Shown: in pieces, positions 1-11,384 of the stretch
How the letters are laid out: each line of letters starts with the position of its first letter
Numbering within the stretch: position 1 is the first letter of the stretch
Assembly: GCA_951217055.1 (NCBI GenBank)
Contig: OX578286.1
Coordinates: 8,658,033 to 8,722,032, forward strand
DNA length: 64,000 nt
Reading direction: 5' to 3'
Origin: Gerris lacustris
Taxonomy: Eukaryota; Arthropoda; Insecta; Hemiptera; Gerridae
Made by a program: the position numbers and the translations under genes
Notes under the pieces: generated by a model
What the model saw: the letters and a program-made list of their open reading frames with translations, nothing else
Database searches by the model: none
What the model was told of the DNA's origin: nothing

Positions 1-468
1 GGGAAGTTTATGTTCCACGTTTCAGCAGGTTGGGGCCACAGCCCACACAGCAAGGGTTTGCGAAAAACTTTTTGCAAGACAGATTTCCCGGGCGTCTCAT
101 CTCCTTAAGTGGCGATTTAAACTGGCCAGCAAGATCGCCTGATTTGGCTCCTTGTGATTTTTTTCTGTGGGGATACCTTAAATCCTTGGTGTACAGCGAT
201 CGTCCCAGAACCCTGGAAGCCCTCAAGAACAACATTGCGAGCCAAAATTCCTGTGGAAATGTTCGAAAGAGTGCACAAAAACTTCAAAAAAGGCTTAATC
301 AGTGTTTGGAATGTGAGGAAAACCACTTATCCGATACTTTGTTTAAATCTAGGTAAATTTAAATTTCCCATGTTATTTAATCAGGAAAAAATTTAAAAAA
401 AAATGATTTTGTCATATTCTGTGTTTTATTACATTTTCAAATTCAAACGTCTGCCGTGCTCCACCTTG
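1..468 (+). mobile_element. mariner-family element, 3' part, cut by window edge
   Basis: This is the right end of a Tc1/mariner-type element. It contains the C-terminal transposase region (NWPARSPDLAPCDFFLWG, the block with the third catalytic Asp) and ends in a terminal inverted repeat reading CTGCCGTGCTCCACC, followed by TA at 469-470. Position 1 corresponds to 12556 of the copy at 12457-13020, so only about 99 bp of the left end are missing. The second catalytic block, QQDG in the other copy, reads QQVG here, and one extra base near 63-75 shifts the frame. The copy is dead. It probably lies in an intron of, or downstream of, the minus-strand dehydrogenase gene. Confidence 0.85.
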
Positions 469-599
469 TATTATATTGGTGGCGCAAAGTGGCGAACAAA
501 AATTAAGCAAACCTTTTAAATAGAGGACTATCTAACATACTTATTCCGTTCTTCTTCTACCTCTCGGTTTTGAGTTTTAGATTATGGACAAAGACGACG

Positions 600-1967
600 C
601 ACAGTGGGGCAGAAATACTAAAAAACTGGCATTAAATAGAAAAATCAAATTTAAATGAGGGCTTTACACTATTGCTTATTATAGTAATTATGAAACCTTG
701 GAGTAGTCGATTCTTCATTTTAAAGATATTTAATACCAATTTATCTAATGATCTTTGAACTTAATTCTATATTATTGGTATTAGTCTAAACACATGTTAT
801 GTAAGTAATATTATGCTGCTGCAATATTTGAGAGGAGCTTTTTGAATTTAAAATATATTTTTTCATCTGGTTTCATTATGTCTTCAGAGCCCACGAGTAA
901 GTAGTAGCATAATAATTTCATAGATTTTAATTAATATATAACGAATGAGCTTAGACCAATCTTTGCCATGAAAAACAAATTAGTTGAGTAATATATCTAT
1001 AATTTGACATAGATTAAAAGTTGACTTCCACACGCTTCCACACGGACATATTGGCATTTACCTTTAGCTCTTTGCTTGTACTTTACTGGCATATTCTTTA
1101 TTCTTGCACGAATTTGCACATTTTGATTAAAATTTACGGTTAAAGATGGCTGTATTAGTCAATAAATATAGTCAGACTCATTTCTTTTTCTAGGTTCAAA
1201 TGACTTGCGTGTAACGGATAAAGTTGTATAGACTTATGAGAGAGTCCGAATACAAAAGTGTGGATGACCAAATTAACTTTTTAAAAAGATACCTTAAAAA
1301 TATCGGGAAAATTACTTACGAAAATGTGGCCGTGAAAAATGTAACGAGGATGTTTTTAATATAATGTTGATTTATTCTGATCCTTTGATTACAAATTACA
1401 CGAAACTACCGAAAAAAGAATTTTAAAAATTTCCTAGTGAAGTCTTAGATTTAATCATTTCTCCATACGACATTTCAAATCCTAATATAAATCAGGCTAG
1501 TGATGATGATTGTTCATTGTCTTTACCAGAATAATATAATATTTCTTTACTAAAAAAATCATTGTTTTTGTCGGTATATAGTATTAATAAAAAAATTGTG
1601 TTTTTTCTTGCACTTATTTTCTCGTATCAAAACCTTTTTTTATGATGAATTATAAATAGCTAAATTATCTTTTAAGCCAGTCAGTACGCCTGCGCCTGTA
1701 CGACCTAAATAAAGGTGAAAATAAACATCAATAAGGGTTATTTTGATTAAAATATTAAACACAATCTAACAATTTATAGATAATATAGAACACAAATGAC
1801 TAATTATAGTCATTTGGGTTCTATTGTTAAATATACATAACACAGAGGCAGCCAATACATAGCAACAGACTTACTTTGACGACAAGATAGATTAATAATG
1901 TTAAATAACCAACAAATATTGTTAAAATAAATAAATGCCAAAAATTTAACCCTCCTGCCCCACTGTG
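600..1967. mobile_element. Transib-like DNA transposon remnant with CACAGTG ends
   Basis: Both ends carry the perfect 13-bp inverted repeat CACAGTGGGGCAG. After a 15-bp divergent stretch, GGCATT recurs at the same distance on both sides. The element is flanked by the 5-bp direct repeat CGACG (595-599 and 1968-1972). A TIR starting CAC with a GC-rich 5-bp target duplication is the pattern of Transib, the superfamily from which RAG1 arose. The 1.37-kb interior has only short decayed reading frames (one around 1236-1430), so it is a non-autonomous or degraded copy. Superfamily assignment rests on ends and TSD only. Confidence 0.7.
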
Positions 1968-1972
1968 CGACG

Positions 1973-2812
1973 CTAATGTAGTATAATAGCATACGGCTCA
2001 CAAGCTCGTTGTTACGATTAAAGAACTCTCTCTTCGTTTAGAAGAATCCATAAAAAAAACAGTTGTGATTGAGGGTTTTTTTCTTTTCTTTTCTCCGAAG
2101 AAAACGGAATAGGTTATAGAACCCTCGAAGCCCACAAGACAAAATTTAGTACCTGAATGACCCAAAAAGAAATGAACAATAGTATGTACTTCTATATGAA
2201 ATTCTAGCTAGGGCAAAATAAAATCTACTGTTCATAAAAGGTTTAGTCTGTGATTTCTTTTTCACCTTTTAGCTTTAGAGTGATTTCTTTGAAGCTTTCA
2301 AAGTCGTTAAAGGTGATTTGCATCACCTAACGGTGATCAAATGAGGGGTGCAACCCCTCAATCCGCCGCACATAGAGAAGTGTAATATGAACTTGTTTTA
2401 CGGAACAAGTCTTTTTACAATCAATTCTTACTTATAAGAAGGCCTTAAATCTTACGGGGAAAACTAAATTTTGATGGGTACTGTTATAATAGCTGGTAAG
2501 TTGCTAAAATAGTATTACCAGGCTCCAGGCTTCGCTCAGTCAAAGAGTAGTATCACGGCAAAAATGTCCTCTCTCCCCGGGAATTGAAAGGAGGTAAGTT
2601 TCCAAGATACGTTCCTTATACCTTGTCCAAAGTAAAAGGGAACCTTCAATACTAAAAGATGGTTTTCTAAACTAGGATTGTACCTTAAGTAAGGGCTTTC
2701 CTTCTTCTTTAGGGACTTTATCAATAAGGGAAAAAATGCATCCTTCGATGCAGGGTCACAAACGGAAGTGCTATAACATCTTTCTTATTCATTAAGTAGT
2801 GAGTATATTTTA
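1973..2812. other. No gene seen
   Basis: AT-rich sequence with no convincing exon, RNA gene or repeat boundary. The longest open frame (2536-2724, minus) resembles nothing I know. Confidence 0.5.
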
Positions 2813-3382
2813 AAGTCCAGGAGATAGTGTGCAAAACAGTGTCTGACTAACATCAAGCTAGAATTTTGTGTACAAGTTATTCTTTGGGTGCCATTTAAGA
2901 ATATGAAGTCGTCTAAATGCGTCTGCGGGCCATAGCTTGGCTAAAGGCATTTGAAAATAACAAGCCGGTTGAAAACAGCCATGTCCCGCCCATTTTAGCG
3001 GACAATGTGATTTTCCATGATCAAAAATGAGTACAAAATTAGTTAGTAGACCAAAAATTAAATTGATGATAATTTGTCACTTGATAGGCGAACATTTTGA
3101 TTTGTAATAAAATATTTGACTAACTAACCTATTAAGTGATAAACTAATATTAACTTGATTTTTGGTCTATTAACTAATTCTGTACTCAGGATCATGGAAA
3201 ATACATTGTCCACCAATATGGGTAGAACATGACCGCTCTCCACCGATTTTTTTTTTTTTTTTTTTTTTCAATAGCAGAAGAACTTAGCCTGTCAGATTCA
3301 AAAGGCACAAAAAGATTGACTTGTATACAAAAATTCTAGCTTGATTAGTCAGACACTCTTTTGCTCGCTTCCTCCTGGACTA
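2813..3382. mobile_element. Foldback MITE, family TAGTCC, copy A
   Basis: A 570-bp element made mostly of two long inverted arms. It starts AAGTCCAGGAGATAG (first base changed from the family's T) and ends CTCCTGGACTA. A 3-bp duplication TTA lies at 2810-2812 and 3383-3385. Copies B (4652-5233) and C (58484-59012) share the arms. A long T tract sits near 3247-3268. Confidence 0.85.
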
Positions 3383-3504
3383 TTAGTTATCTGATGCAAC
3401 TGAAGTTATATTATTTTAATAATAATGCACTGTAAAATACATTCGATAAACTGACAGTTGAGCTCAAAAATCCATCTTTTTTTTAAATTGAATTTTGATC
3501 TTAC

Positions 3505-3611
3505 CAGATTGATGTCGACTTCAAGTTCCCAAAATCTGTCGTTGAATATGCCAGCATTGTTGATTACAATGTCCAGCGTTCCCAGTGCTGATTGAGTCTG
3601 CTGAAAAGCAG
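3505..3611 (-). CDS. Short-chain dehydrogenase, exon 3 (partial gene)
   Basis: 107-nt exon of the minus-strand SDR gene. Its acceptor (TTTCAG) and donor (GTAAGA) are intact. It adds 35 codons after completing the split Ala codon of exon 2. It encodes LDIVINNAGIF, with the NNAG motif that stabilises the central beta-sheet of classical SDRs, and DINL, where the Asn is the usual fourth catalytic residue. Known 15-hydroxyprostaglandin dehydrogenases match this layout. The Ser and YxxxK exons must lie beyond position 1; I found none in 1-3504. Confidence 0.85.
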
Positions 3612-3640
3612 CTGAAATACAAATCAAATATAGATTAATA

Positions 3641-4350
3641 ATTGAAGCGAGCGCAAGCGAGCTTCTGACATTCAACAAAATATGCATCCTGTCTGTCAGT
3701 CTGTCAGTAACGTTTACGTGCCCGACGATAACTTGAGTAAATGTTGACTGATTTAGTTGAAATTTAGTAAGCATGTTCTTTTTACTAATGCTCAGGCTAA
3801 GTTCGTTGGACAGCGTTATCCGTCAAAGAGTTCACGCGTAACGTCAGCTTCAAATATAAAATTGGAAATTTTAGGACGGGAAAAAAATTCTAACTCCAGT
3901 GAGACGGGCATTTTTAACTAATAAAATGCTTTAGTTAAACCAAAAGTGAAACCGCTATGAAATAATAAAGATCGTTAAAACTATTAAAGAGGATTTAAAC
4001 ATTTAAAATATAAAAAACAACGTTTTTACTGATATATCTTACGTTTTAACGAAACGATATTAATAAAACTTCATATCATATACATCGCCTAAAGCTAAAG
4101 CACAATTGAAACAGGCATGTACAATTTTAACATGATAAAAGCAGAAGTTTTTTTGTATTGAAATGATACATTTTATAATAGTTGAAAAAGAGCTGTGTGG
4201 TTAGTGGAATAGTAAGAATGCAGGGTGGCTTCCTCTCTACTAGACTTTCTACTTCAATCACACGCTTTAAGTATAAACTATCATGATTATCTATTTTCTC
4301 AATTATTGTTACTATACGCTCGCTTCAATGATAGAGCTACGCGATGCCTA
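3641..4350. mobile_element. Repeat with GAAGCGAGCG ends, copy 1
   Basis: The left end reads ATTGAAGCGAGCG and the right part reads CGCTCGCTTCAAT followed by GATAGAGCTACGCGATGCC. An inverted copy lies at about 24317-25072, including the stretch before GTTCGTTGGACAGCG and the phrase for 'liquid' CAGTCTGTCAGT-type tandem dinucleotides. Class not determined. Confidence 0.65.
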
Positions 4351-4651
4351 ATCAACATTAGGTTTAGCTGCCAGAGGCTAGGGAGTCTAGATTTTTCCGG
4401 ATCAATCTAGACTCCTAGATCTTCAGAGATATTTTTTGAAAATCTCCTCTTGTTTCTTAGAGTTTATATTGAATCTTTGTTTTTCAAAATTGTAGACACT
4501 TCATTCCTTTATCTACACCTTTGAATAAATTATTAGAGTGCTACGGAAAAAAATGGCTCTAAGAAATAAAGGAATGCAAAAACACCGCCAATATTAATTG
4601 ACAGGACGTTTGACAGTCGGATCTTTATCCTTATTTCAATTAATTTTGTTC

Positions 4652-5233
4652 TAGTCCAGGAGATAGCGAGCAAAAAATTGTCTGACTAACATCAATCTAG
4701 AATTTTGTGTATAAGTAAATCTTTTGGTACCTTTTAAGAATATGTGGTCTGCTAAGTTCGTCTGCGGGACATATAGCTTGGCAATAGGCATTTGAAAAAA
4801 AACAAACCGGGACAAAACAAGACCAATTAGGGTGGTCATTTTGATTTTCATGATCCTGAGTACAGAATTAGTTAGTAGACGGAAAATCAAGATGATGTTA
4901 TTTTATCCCTTGATAGGTTAGTTATTCAAATATTACTCCAAATCAAAGTGGTCACATATAGCACGTGACAAATTAACGTCAACTTGATTTTTGGTCTACT
5001 AACTAATTCTGTACTCAGGATCATGAAAAATCACATTGTCCGCTAAAATGGGCGGGACATGTCCGGTCCGCTCTCCACCATTTTGTTTTTTTCAAATGCC
5101 TATTGCTAAGCTATGTCCCGCAGACGAACTTAGCCGACCACATATTCTTAAAAGGCACTAAAAGATTAACTTATACACAAAATTCAAGCTTGATGTTAGT
5201 CAGACACTTTTTTGCACGCTATCTCCTGGACTA
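4652..5233. mobile_element. Foldback MITE, family TAGTCC, copy B
   Basis: A 582-bp copy with both ends intact (TAGTCCAGGAGATAGCG and CTATCTCCTGGACTA), flanked by a 3-bp duplication TTC (4649-4651 and 5234-5236). Inverted arms of about 250 bp surround a short centre. Confidence 0.87.
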
Positions 5234-5236
5234 TTC

Positions 5237-5829
5237 GTTGTGGAGAATTATTTTCGTTCTATAGAAACACTTTTAAATAGAGATAATTCGTAGGGACATA
5301 CAAAAAATCGTTACACAGAGATTTACGTTGTATAGAAGTTCATTATAAGGAGGTCCGAATGTAGTAGCTTAAATGGACTTTAAAACAATATTTAGGGAGG
5401 GGGACCTTTCCCCTGAAAACACTGATAATATCGTCCCCCTTATGCCAGAAGCATGAATGTGCAGGTTCCACATTGCTGGGAAATGGAATTTTAAAGTTTA
5501 TGATCCATACTCAGCATTCTATTCCATAATTCAGCTATTTTGTTTTGATTATTTTTTTTTTAATGTACAACAATATGGTATTGGGCTAATTAGTCAGACA
5601 ATTTTTTTTTGGCCCTAGCATCCCCCCCCCCCTCTTTCTGAAAATGCACATTTATTGTTTCAGTATTATAACTTCATCCAACTGCCATATCCAATAACAG
5701 CTGATACAATGCAGTCACGAATTCATGGTTCTGGCACAACCTAAATCCAAATAGCTAATAAACCCAGAATATGAAAATTTACTCATTCATGGTTCTGGCA
5801 TAAGAGGGCCGTTATGATAGAGATAGTGA
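5237..5829. other. No gene seen
   Basis: Contains a short C tract near 5622-5632 and a repeated phrase (ATTCATGGTTCTGGCA at about 5722 and 5785). The first 80 bp resemble the sequence near 26410-26500. No coding signal. Confidence 0.5.
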
Positions 5830-6936
5830 CAGTGGCGGATTAAGGGTGTCATCTAGGGCAGTGGTTCTTAACCGGGGGGCCTCGAAAGGTATTTAGGTAC
5901 TATATATATTATATTTGGAGATTTTAAGGGGGCCGTGGTTACAAAAAGGTTAAGAACCACTGATCTAGGGGTTGGCGATCTGACCCTCCAATGGGTTTCG
6001 GGAGTATTGAAAGTTCTAAGGAAACGGTGGGAGGGGGGGAGCTCTCAGGATTCCTCCCCCCCCCCCCCCCCCCGACTGAAGTACAATATCTTAACCGTAA
6101 GTCATAGGTGTCGTTAGGAGTTAATTATTGTATGGTGCATATAGCGGGGGGTCCGGGGGTCCTCCCACGGAAAAATTTGAAAATATGACCTCTCAAAACA
6201 GCGCTTAAATGCATTTCTGAGGTAAAATTTGATTTTAATACTTAGTCACAAAAGGCAAAAGGGTCATTTTTGGTTCGATTAAATGGTGTAGTTTGTTGGA
6301 AAACAAGAATGAACATGAACACAAGTACATTTTAAAAAAAATATAATGCAAACTTAAAAGTATAGTTATTGTAACACAATAAAAGTTGTGCACCTAATCA
6401 TTCCCTTTGACTAAAAAACCTAAAACAATTTTCGTTCTTGAGAACGAAAATTTATCACAGTTTGTTACCTTCGGTAAGCTCGGAAGCAATAGGAGGATTG
6501 GATTTTATTGGAATAAATGCGGTTGATTCAGATTGGCAATAACAAATATTTTGCTAAAACTACGCATCTATAAATTATTTTATAATATAAATTATCTGAA
6601 TATGAGGATTTGTTTAAACGAATTAATCTATTATCGGCGTCTCTATTGAAAACTAGGACATTTTGGCGTCCCGAAGTGTTTTCTGGAGACAAGTTCGGGA
6701 TTTATAGTCCAAAACCGGGACTACTCCGGGACGCCTGGCGTCGTCAGAAGTTTATTATTGGGGGGGGGGGATATATTGCGGGGCCGGGGGTCCTCCCTCG
6801 GAAAATTTTGAAAATATTACCTCTCAAAACAGCGCTTTTATGCATTTCTGATATGAAATTTGGTAGTCGTTGGAAAAAAGTATAATCAAGGGGGGGCGGT
6901 CGCCACCCCCCCCCCCCCCCCTTTAATCCGCCACTG
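5830..6936. mobile_element. hAT-type element, 1.1 kb, with nested insertion
   Basis: Ends are CAGTGGCGGATTAAG and CTTTAATCCGCCACTG, flanked by the exact 8-bp duplication GATAGTGA (5822-5829 and 6937-6944). That is the hAT signature. A block of about 100 bp (GGTCCTCCC, then CTCTCAAAACAGCGCTT) occurs twice inside, near 6140-6240 and 6780-6865, which suggests one hAT copy inserted in another. G and C homopolymer tracts mark 6767-6776 and 6906-6921. No intact transposase. Confidence 0.85.
5859..5962. mobile_element. 104-bp hAT MITE nested in larger hAT element
   Basis: Ends are CAGTGGTTCTTAACC and GGTTAAGAACCACTG, flanked by the exact 8-bp duplication ATCTAGGG (5851-5858 and 5963-5970). It lies inside the 5830-6936 element and so is younger. 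Confidence 0.9.
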
Positions 6937-6944
6937 GATAGTGA

Positions 6945-7815
6945 GTAGGTCACAAACCTTTAGGTCAAAACTCGCTCTCAAGATGGCATTTCCTTAATCC
7001 TTAACTAATTCCTTCAACATTATTCCACGCTATAATCTAACATGGAAACTACAATGTCCGAGACTAATAAATCCTTTAATCCCTAAAGACTTAGTTAAGG
7101 TCAGATACCCTTTAAAATATTAATAAGTTTACCCAGTTTAACCTTCTTCTATATATTTTACCTGGAATTCCTTATTTTAAAACTCTAACAAATTTTTAAA
7201 ATAATATTTCACTGAAATAACCCTTATGTAGTGTCATAAAGTGGCTTATCTCATTTACTGTTTGTACATAAAGTTGAATTTTATGGGCCTTTTTAAGTAC
7301 TAGAAGGCTGTTAAAATTTTTATTTCTCCGATATGCCCATTGTGCGAATCCAAAGAAAAAGCCAATTTCAGCAATAACGATTTCGTTGGTATTATTTGTA
7401 ATACTTCTAAAGTGGTATATGATTATCTTTTATAAACTTTATTTAAAAACTTTGAAAAAGTCAAGTAAATTTAGTTCTTGTTCCAACAGAGCCTCGGAAG
7501 TTCTAGAACTATGCGGATCATGCGTATAGTCAAAGGGACTTTCAGTTTCAGTCCTATAAGTTCATCTTCATCTGATGACGATGAGTTGGAGTTGATTAGG
7601 TAAAATTATGTACAGATCAAAAAAACAAAAGATTTGTTAATTTAATATTTTTATTTTTGTGTGTTTGGCCATTTTTATATTGGATTAATTTTTTAATATA
7701 TGCAACAAAAAAAAACATCACAATTTATCTTCTAACTAAGCTATATTTTGCCCTCACGCCCTCATGTTTGGGATTCTTCAGACTTGTAACAATCCTGGAT
7801 TTTAGTTATATGATA
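6945..7815. other. No gene seen
   Basis: AT-rich intron-like sequence of the minus-strand gene. No boundary or exon recognised. Confidence 0.45.
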
Positions 7816-8316
7816 AATCATTTTACTACGTTTTTATTAGCTTGCAATCTTGTTTGTTTGTTTGTTTGTCCGGTACAAATCTGGCAATCGATTTCTAACT
7901 AACTTCCCGAATAGCTAGACATTTGAAACTTTTAGCATAGCTCAGAACACGATGACAATGCATTATTTTAATACTTTTAGCCATCTTTCAGCAGAATTTA
8001 ATTAGTTTTCAGCAAATTTTGCTGTGCGGAAAGTTAGTTCGGAAAAAATCGGCAAATTATTTTATTTGTTTTGCCATATCCAATATTTACGCAATCTTCA
8101 TTTTGACGGGTCTCAAATTTGTGATAGATAAACATTGAATGACAGCAAAACAGGAAATATCGATTATATTATTTCAAATATATCGATGGCATGGTTTAAA
8201 TTTGGTGTTGGGGAGATCCGTTGTACAAAGATTTATCCTTTTATAGGTTTAAGATCAGCTCTCTGGATGGTTGTCATTTATGTGAAGTAAATAAAGTCGG
8301 AACTATTTTTTTTCAC

Positions 8317-8580
8317 TAACATTATATATTATATAACAATAACAATTATATTATCAACATTACATACGATTCAACAGAAAATTTAAAAACGTAGTATATA
8401 AAAAGTTCTTTTTATCTTGAAATTATTTATTATACATTTACTAATTTTTAACTTTAACTGTAAAATTAATAATTTCAAGATAAAAATAACTTTTTATATA
8501 CTACGTTTTTAAATTTTCTGTTGAATCGTATGTAATGTTGATAATATAATTGTTATTGTTATATAATATATAATGTTATT
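8317..8580. repeat. Nested near-perfect palindrome
   Basis: The left half around 8330-8430 (ACATACGATTCAACAGAAAA) is repeated inverted around 8490-8575. It interrupts the left arm of the surrounding foldback at ACTAACATTATAT, so it is a separate, later insertion. It is followed by GTAGTATTCATACTACGG, also found near 63500. Confidence 0.75.
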
Positions 8581-8688
8581 CAATTTTTACAAGTTATTGT
8601 AGTATTCATACTACGGAACGTGTAAATTTTAATATAAATCAAATTATAATTACTATTAATAAAGGGAGACAGACAGAGATAAATTGAC

Positions 8689-8767
8689 TTCAGCGCCGGG
8701 ACTCGAACCACGGACCTCCCCCTCATATCCAGTGTGCGGGAGATCTAACCAATTAAGCTACATTGGT
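8689..8767 (-). pseudogene. tRNA-like sequence, degenerate, left arm
   Basis: Read on the minus strand it has a tRNA A-box-like stretch TAGCTTAATTGGTTAGA and a perfect B box GGTTCGAGTCC. Its 5' acceptor strand does not pair well with CGCTGAA at the 3' side, so a functional tRNA is unlikely. Confidence 0.5.
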
Positions 8768-8793
8768 ATCGATTTCGTCAGAGGAAAGTATTC

Positions 8794-8870
8794 TTCAGTG
8801 TAGCTTAATTGGTTAGAGCTCCCGCACACTGGATGAGGGGGAGATCCGTGGTTCGAGTCCCGGCGCTGAA
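8794..8870 (+). pseudogene. tRNA-like sequence, 77 nt, right arm
   Basis: Acceptor strands TTCAGTG and CGCTGAA pair over 7 bp (one G-U). A TA spacer and a 4-bp D stem (GCTT/GAGC) follow, and the B box GGTTCGAGTCC is perfect. The anticodon stem does not fold with a 7-nt loop and the T stem has two mismatches. It is best read as tRNA-derived Pol III promoter sequence carried by the foldback element. Confidence 0.55.
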
Positions 8871-9889
8871 GTCTATTTTTCTCTTTCTGTCTCCCTTTAT
8901 AAATAGTAATTATAATTTGATTTATATAATGTTAGTGAAAAAAAAAATAGTTCCGAATTTAATTACTTCACATAAATGACAACCATCTAGAGAGCTGATC
9001 TTAAACCTATAAAAGGACGAATCTTTGTACAACGGATCTCCCAAATCAAACCGTGCCATCGATATATTTGAAATAATATAAATAATATAATCGATAAATA
9101 ATATAATCGATATTTCCTTTTTTGCTGTCATTCAATGTTTATCTATCACAAATTTGAGACCCGTCAAAATGAAGATTGCAAATACTATAGGATATGTCAA
9201 AACAAATAAAATAACTTGTGGATTTTTTCCGAACTATTTTTCCGTACAGCAAAATTTGCTGAAAACCAATTAAATTCAACTGAAAGATGGCTAAAAGTAT
9301 TAAATTAACGCATTGTCATCGTGTTCTCAGCTATGCTAAAAGTTTCAAATGTCTAGCTATTCGGGAAGTTAGTTAGAAATCGATTGCCAGATTTGTACCG
9401 GGCAAACAAAGAAACAAACAAACAAGAAAGCAAGCTTATAAAAACGTAGTAAAAAAAAATACATCAAACAATCTAATTGATTGCTTGGAAGAGACAGTTC
9501 AAGAAAAACTGGCAAGCATCAGTCAATAGCAGAGACACATTAAATTATGGACACAATAATTATATTATTTTTTAAAAATAAAATTTATTAATTCATGAAA
9601 CATTAAGTGTACAGTTTTTAAAAACCGAATATATAATTCAATTAATATCACCTATCGCCAATAGGTGATAGAGACTTGTAATTAATTCATCCTCTATTGC
9701 TCATATACGTACAATTCTTTGTTACAGTGTAGGTATTTGATAAAATATTGCTTTAAAAAACCCGTGGTAACATAAAACTTGACCTATACAATTCCCCCCC
9801 CCCTCCCTCTGTATTGCTCAATATACGTCAATTTGACCTGCATTGTAATACAGAGTTAAATTATCTATGCATTCATAAATCCATATTTT

Positions 9890-11180
9890 TGTTCCAAGCA
9901 GCTTCGAAATTCATATTCAATCAATATCTTACACCTATATTTCCGCATTTTAATTCCGACATCACTAAAGGTTACTCAAGCTATATGATTGTTCTGAAGA
10001 ACAATTATTTTTTTTAGTCTCCGATTTACAAAGTCCCAAGACAGAAATCCGTTCCAGACATCAGGGAACATTTTTGGTTTCGTGTTGATCTGTCACTCAC
10101 TCAATTCTTGTGAACCAACAACCAACATACCTCAAAAACTACTCTTTCGTCCTATTTTAATGAAATTTGGATGGTGTCATAATTAGCCCATTGGTGGTCC
10201 CATATAAGTTTCAACATGCGCATAAACATACATTTATTTACACCTTTATCTTCAAAAGTACTCATCTGATATTTATGAAATTTAAATGCTTTGTCGAAAG
10301 TAGCTCGAAGATAGTCCAAGATTTTTTTTTAACCACGCTCTTTACATTTTGCTAAATTGATACTTAAATTCATGGAAAAAATTAAAACAATTATGACAGA
10401 TATAAAAAAACAAAGGGGAGGGAATTCAATTAATTTGACAATACTAGGTTGTAATAATGCGAAATAGGACGCGAGGAAGCTATATGTATACCACACACTA
10501 AGTTGAGCCACCTACATCTTAACTATCCACAATTTTCTGTTTCTCATTCTGATTTCCTACGCTGATTCTTTCTGTTACGCATTTTTGCTTCTTAGCTTAC
10601 CGAAGGTAACGGAAGCTATTTGATCGTTCTAAAGAACGAAAATATATTATGTCTCCTATTTCAAAAATTCCTAGACAGAAATCCGTTTCAGACATCAGGG
10701 GATATTTTTGGTTCCGTAACTGTCTGTCGACCAGACACTCAATTTTTGCGAATCAACATATCTTAAAAAATACACGATTTTATTGAAATTTGGATGGTAG
10801 ATCATAATTAGCTCATTGTTGGTCCCATATCAGTTTCAACCTTTTGCGCCCATTTGTTTCTTTTTAACATGCGCACAAACATACATTTATTTATACCTTT
10901 ATTTCTTCAAAAGCACTTATCTGATTTTTATGAAATTTTGATGGTTTGTCGAAAGTAGCCTGCAGATAGCCCTACATTAATTTCAACCTTCTGCAATCCT
11001 TAAATTTTGCTAAATTAATACTTTTATTCATGTAAAAAATCAAAAAATAAATTAAAAAAACGGGGGATACAATGAAATAAATTAGACAATAATGGCTTGT
11101 AAAAGCATAAAATCAATAAAGTACGTAATAGGATGCGAGGAAGCTATGTGCCGCACTAATTGGCAGTCTATTTTTACTTG
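9890..11180. repeat. Interspersed repeat family R, two adjacent copies
   Basis: Recurring blocks: GAAGGTAACGGAAGCTAT, AGACAGAAATCCGTTTCAG, TTGGTCCCATAT, AACATACATTTATTTA and finally GCGAGGAAGCTATGTG. A partial copy covers about 9895-10515 and a fuller one 10590-11180. Other copies are at 24095-25440 and 63120-63600, with fragments near 6470 and 21060. No coding capacity and no clear TIR; superfamily unknown. Confidence 0.7.
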
Positions 11181-11384
11181 TTTCACCCGGATGAAGATTA
11201 CCACTGGAGGTTGAAAGCTGGCTTTGTACTATAAAGTTACTTTCAGTGGTGAGGTAGTTCATTAATCCTAACCACATTAACTTTTGCGTCCACTATCCAT
11301 TAAGGTTTTCAGCTTGCAGCACCTAAACTTTGTTATTAAATATGAATAGAATCAATCTTGTGGCACATATTGTCAGCTTTAATT

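Larger units (their letters stand above)
7820..9450. mobile_element. Large foldback element with tRNA-like centre
   Basis: Two long inverted arms pair over hundreds of bases. For example GCTAGACATTTGAAACTTTT near 7914-7935 matches its complement near 9335-9356, and the arms continue inward to the AGGGAGACAGACAGAG blocks near 8662 and 8890. The centre holds two tRNA-like sequences in opposite orientation (8689-8767 minus, 8794-8870 plus). The left arm carries an inserted palindrome (about 8317-8632) that the right arm lacks. A shrunken relative with the same GGGAGACATA core lies at about 63388-63450. Confidence 0.8.

Noticed and set aside
6744..6953. Gly/Pro-rich minus-strand open frame
   Set aside because: Produced by G and C homopolymer tracts inside the hAT element.
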